Shown here: positions 5,004 to 5,499 of the stretch, piece after piece
Position numbering within the stretch: the stretch's first letter is position 1
Layout of the letters: every line of letters begins with the position of its first letter
Assembly (NCBI GenBank): GCA_001830645.1
Contig: MIBM01000347.1
Coordinates: 1 to 5,499, forward strand
Direction: 5' to 3'
DNA: 5,499 nucleotides
From: Spirochaetes bacterium RIFOXYC1_FULL_54_7
Lineage (GTDB): Bacteria; Spirochaetota; Spirochaetia; Treponematales; UBA12059
Made by a program: the position numbers and the translations under genes
The notes under the pieces: generated by a model
Databases searched by the model: none
Seen by the model: only the letters and a program-made list of their open reading frames with translations
What the model was told of the DNA's origin: nothing

Positions 5004-5499
5004 ATGGAAATCAAGGTTCAATCCATCGATAGAGCGTTTGACATTCTGGAGTTGCTCTCCAAGGAGCAGGATGGACTCACACTCACGACAATCGGCAGCC
5101 AACTTGATCTCCCACGTAGCACAGTGTTCAGACTTCTGTCCGCACTGCGCCAACGTGGGTATATCGAACAGGACGGCTGCGGAAGCAGTTACCGGCTTGG
5201 CCTTGGCTTCATAGAACTGTGCAGTCTGTACCTGAACAATCTGGAACTAAAGACAGAAGCAGCCCCTTATATCAAAGAACTTTCAGCCCGAACCAGATGC
5301 ACGGTCTTCCTGGCCATCCAGCAGCAGACTGACGCGGTCTATATTGAAAAGGCCGAACAGTTCAACAGCATCAGGAAGTACTCGATCATCGGAAAAAGGA
5401 AACCCCTCTACTGCACCTCCCTGGGAAAGGCCTTGCTTCTGGATATGCCTGACCACGAAACCAGGGAGCTTTTATCAACGGTGAAATTCGAGAAAACCG
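5004..5499 (+). CDS. IclR-family transcriptional regulator, N-terminal 165 residues (runs off the right edge)
   Basis: The frame stays open from ATG 5004 to the window end, giving 165 of the usual 250-270 residues. AAGGTGG lies a few nt before the start. The N-terminus VQSIDRAFDILELL is typical of IclR proteins and is followed by the winged helix-turn-helix: LTLTTIGSQLDLPRSTVFRLLSAL (about 25-48), then the wing RGYIEQDGCGSSYRLG (51-66). A linker helix leads into the effector domain, recognisable from ELKTEAAPYIKEL (81-93) and the conserved IGKRKPLYCTSLGKALL (129-145). It is transcribed away from the uronate operon and shares a 148-nt intergenic region with it, so it most likely controls that operon and itself. 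IclR proteins include KdgR, the regulator of 2-keto-3-deoxygluconate pathways, which fits kduI here, but the sequence alone does not prove KdgR identity or say whether it represses or activates. Confidence 0.93.
   Translation, partial: MEIKVQSIDRAFDILELLSKEQDGLTLTTIGSQLDLPRSTVFRLLSALRQRGYIEQDGCGSSYRLGLGFIELCSLYLNNLELKTEAAPYIKELSARTRCTVFLAIQQQTDAVYIEKAEQFNSIRKYSIIGKRKPLYCTSLGKALLLDMPDHETRELLSTVKFEKT

Overview
The window holds most of one uronate uptake and breakdown operon on the minus strand, with a divergent IclR-family regulator gene on the plus strand at the right edge. Reading the minus strand in transcription order, the genes are: a TRAP periplasmic binding protein (dctP-like), the small and large TRAP membrane subunits (dctQ- and dctM-like), 5-keto-4-deoxyuronate isomerase (kduI), a disrupted URO-D/MtaA-family gene, and the first 59 codons of a short-chain dehydrogenase/reductase (SDR) that runs off the left edge. 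Gaps after dctQ are 16 nt or less, and dctQ/dctM overlap by ATGA. The only sizeable internal gap is the 120 nt between dctP and dctQ, which carries two stem-loops. No stretch over 300 bases lacks a gene.

How the parts fit together: the TRAP transporter probably imports a uronate or unsaturated uronate. KduI isomerises 5-keto-4-deoxyuronate, the product of pectate, glycosaminoglycan or similar lyase pathways. The SDR stands where KduD, the next enzyme, would be expected. The divergent IclR-type gene is the obvious candidate regulator (KdgR and several other uronate regulators belong to this family). Substrate identity is inferred from kduI and is not shown by the transporter sequence itself.

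The 148-nt divergent intergenic region is informative. A consensus-perfect sigma-70 promoter (TTGACA, 16 nt, TATAAT) faces dctP. A weaker one (TTGTCA, 17 nt, TACTAT) faces the regulator, and the two -35 boxes lie on top of each other. A perfect 14-bp palindrome covers the regulator's -10 box, and an imperfect inverted repeat sits at the expected dctP start point.

The most striking anomaly is the URO-D-family gene. Its N-terminal and C-terminal parts are both well conserved, but they lie in different frames and the central part of the barrel is absent. It is either a real deletion pseudogene or an assembly or sequencing error.

Organism: a bacterium with an outer membrane and periplasm and moderate G+C. 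The binding protein's leader (a short signal peptide followed by AGGTEAAAPAAP-like Ala/Pro sequence) resembles those of spirochaetes such as Sphaerochaeta or Spirochaeta. This is an impression from remembered proteins and is only suggestive. I see no mobile elements, CRISPR arrays, rRNA or tRNA genes. The locus is a fairly conventional catabolic operon rather than a wholly new system.
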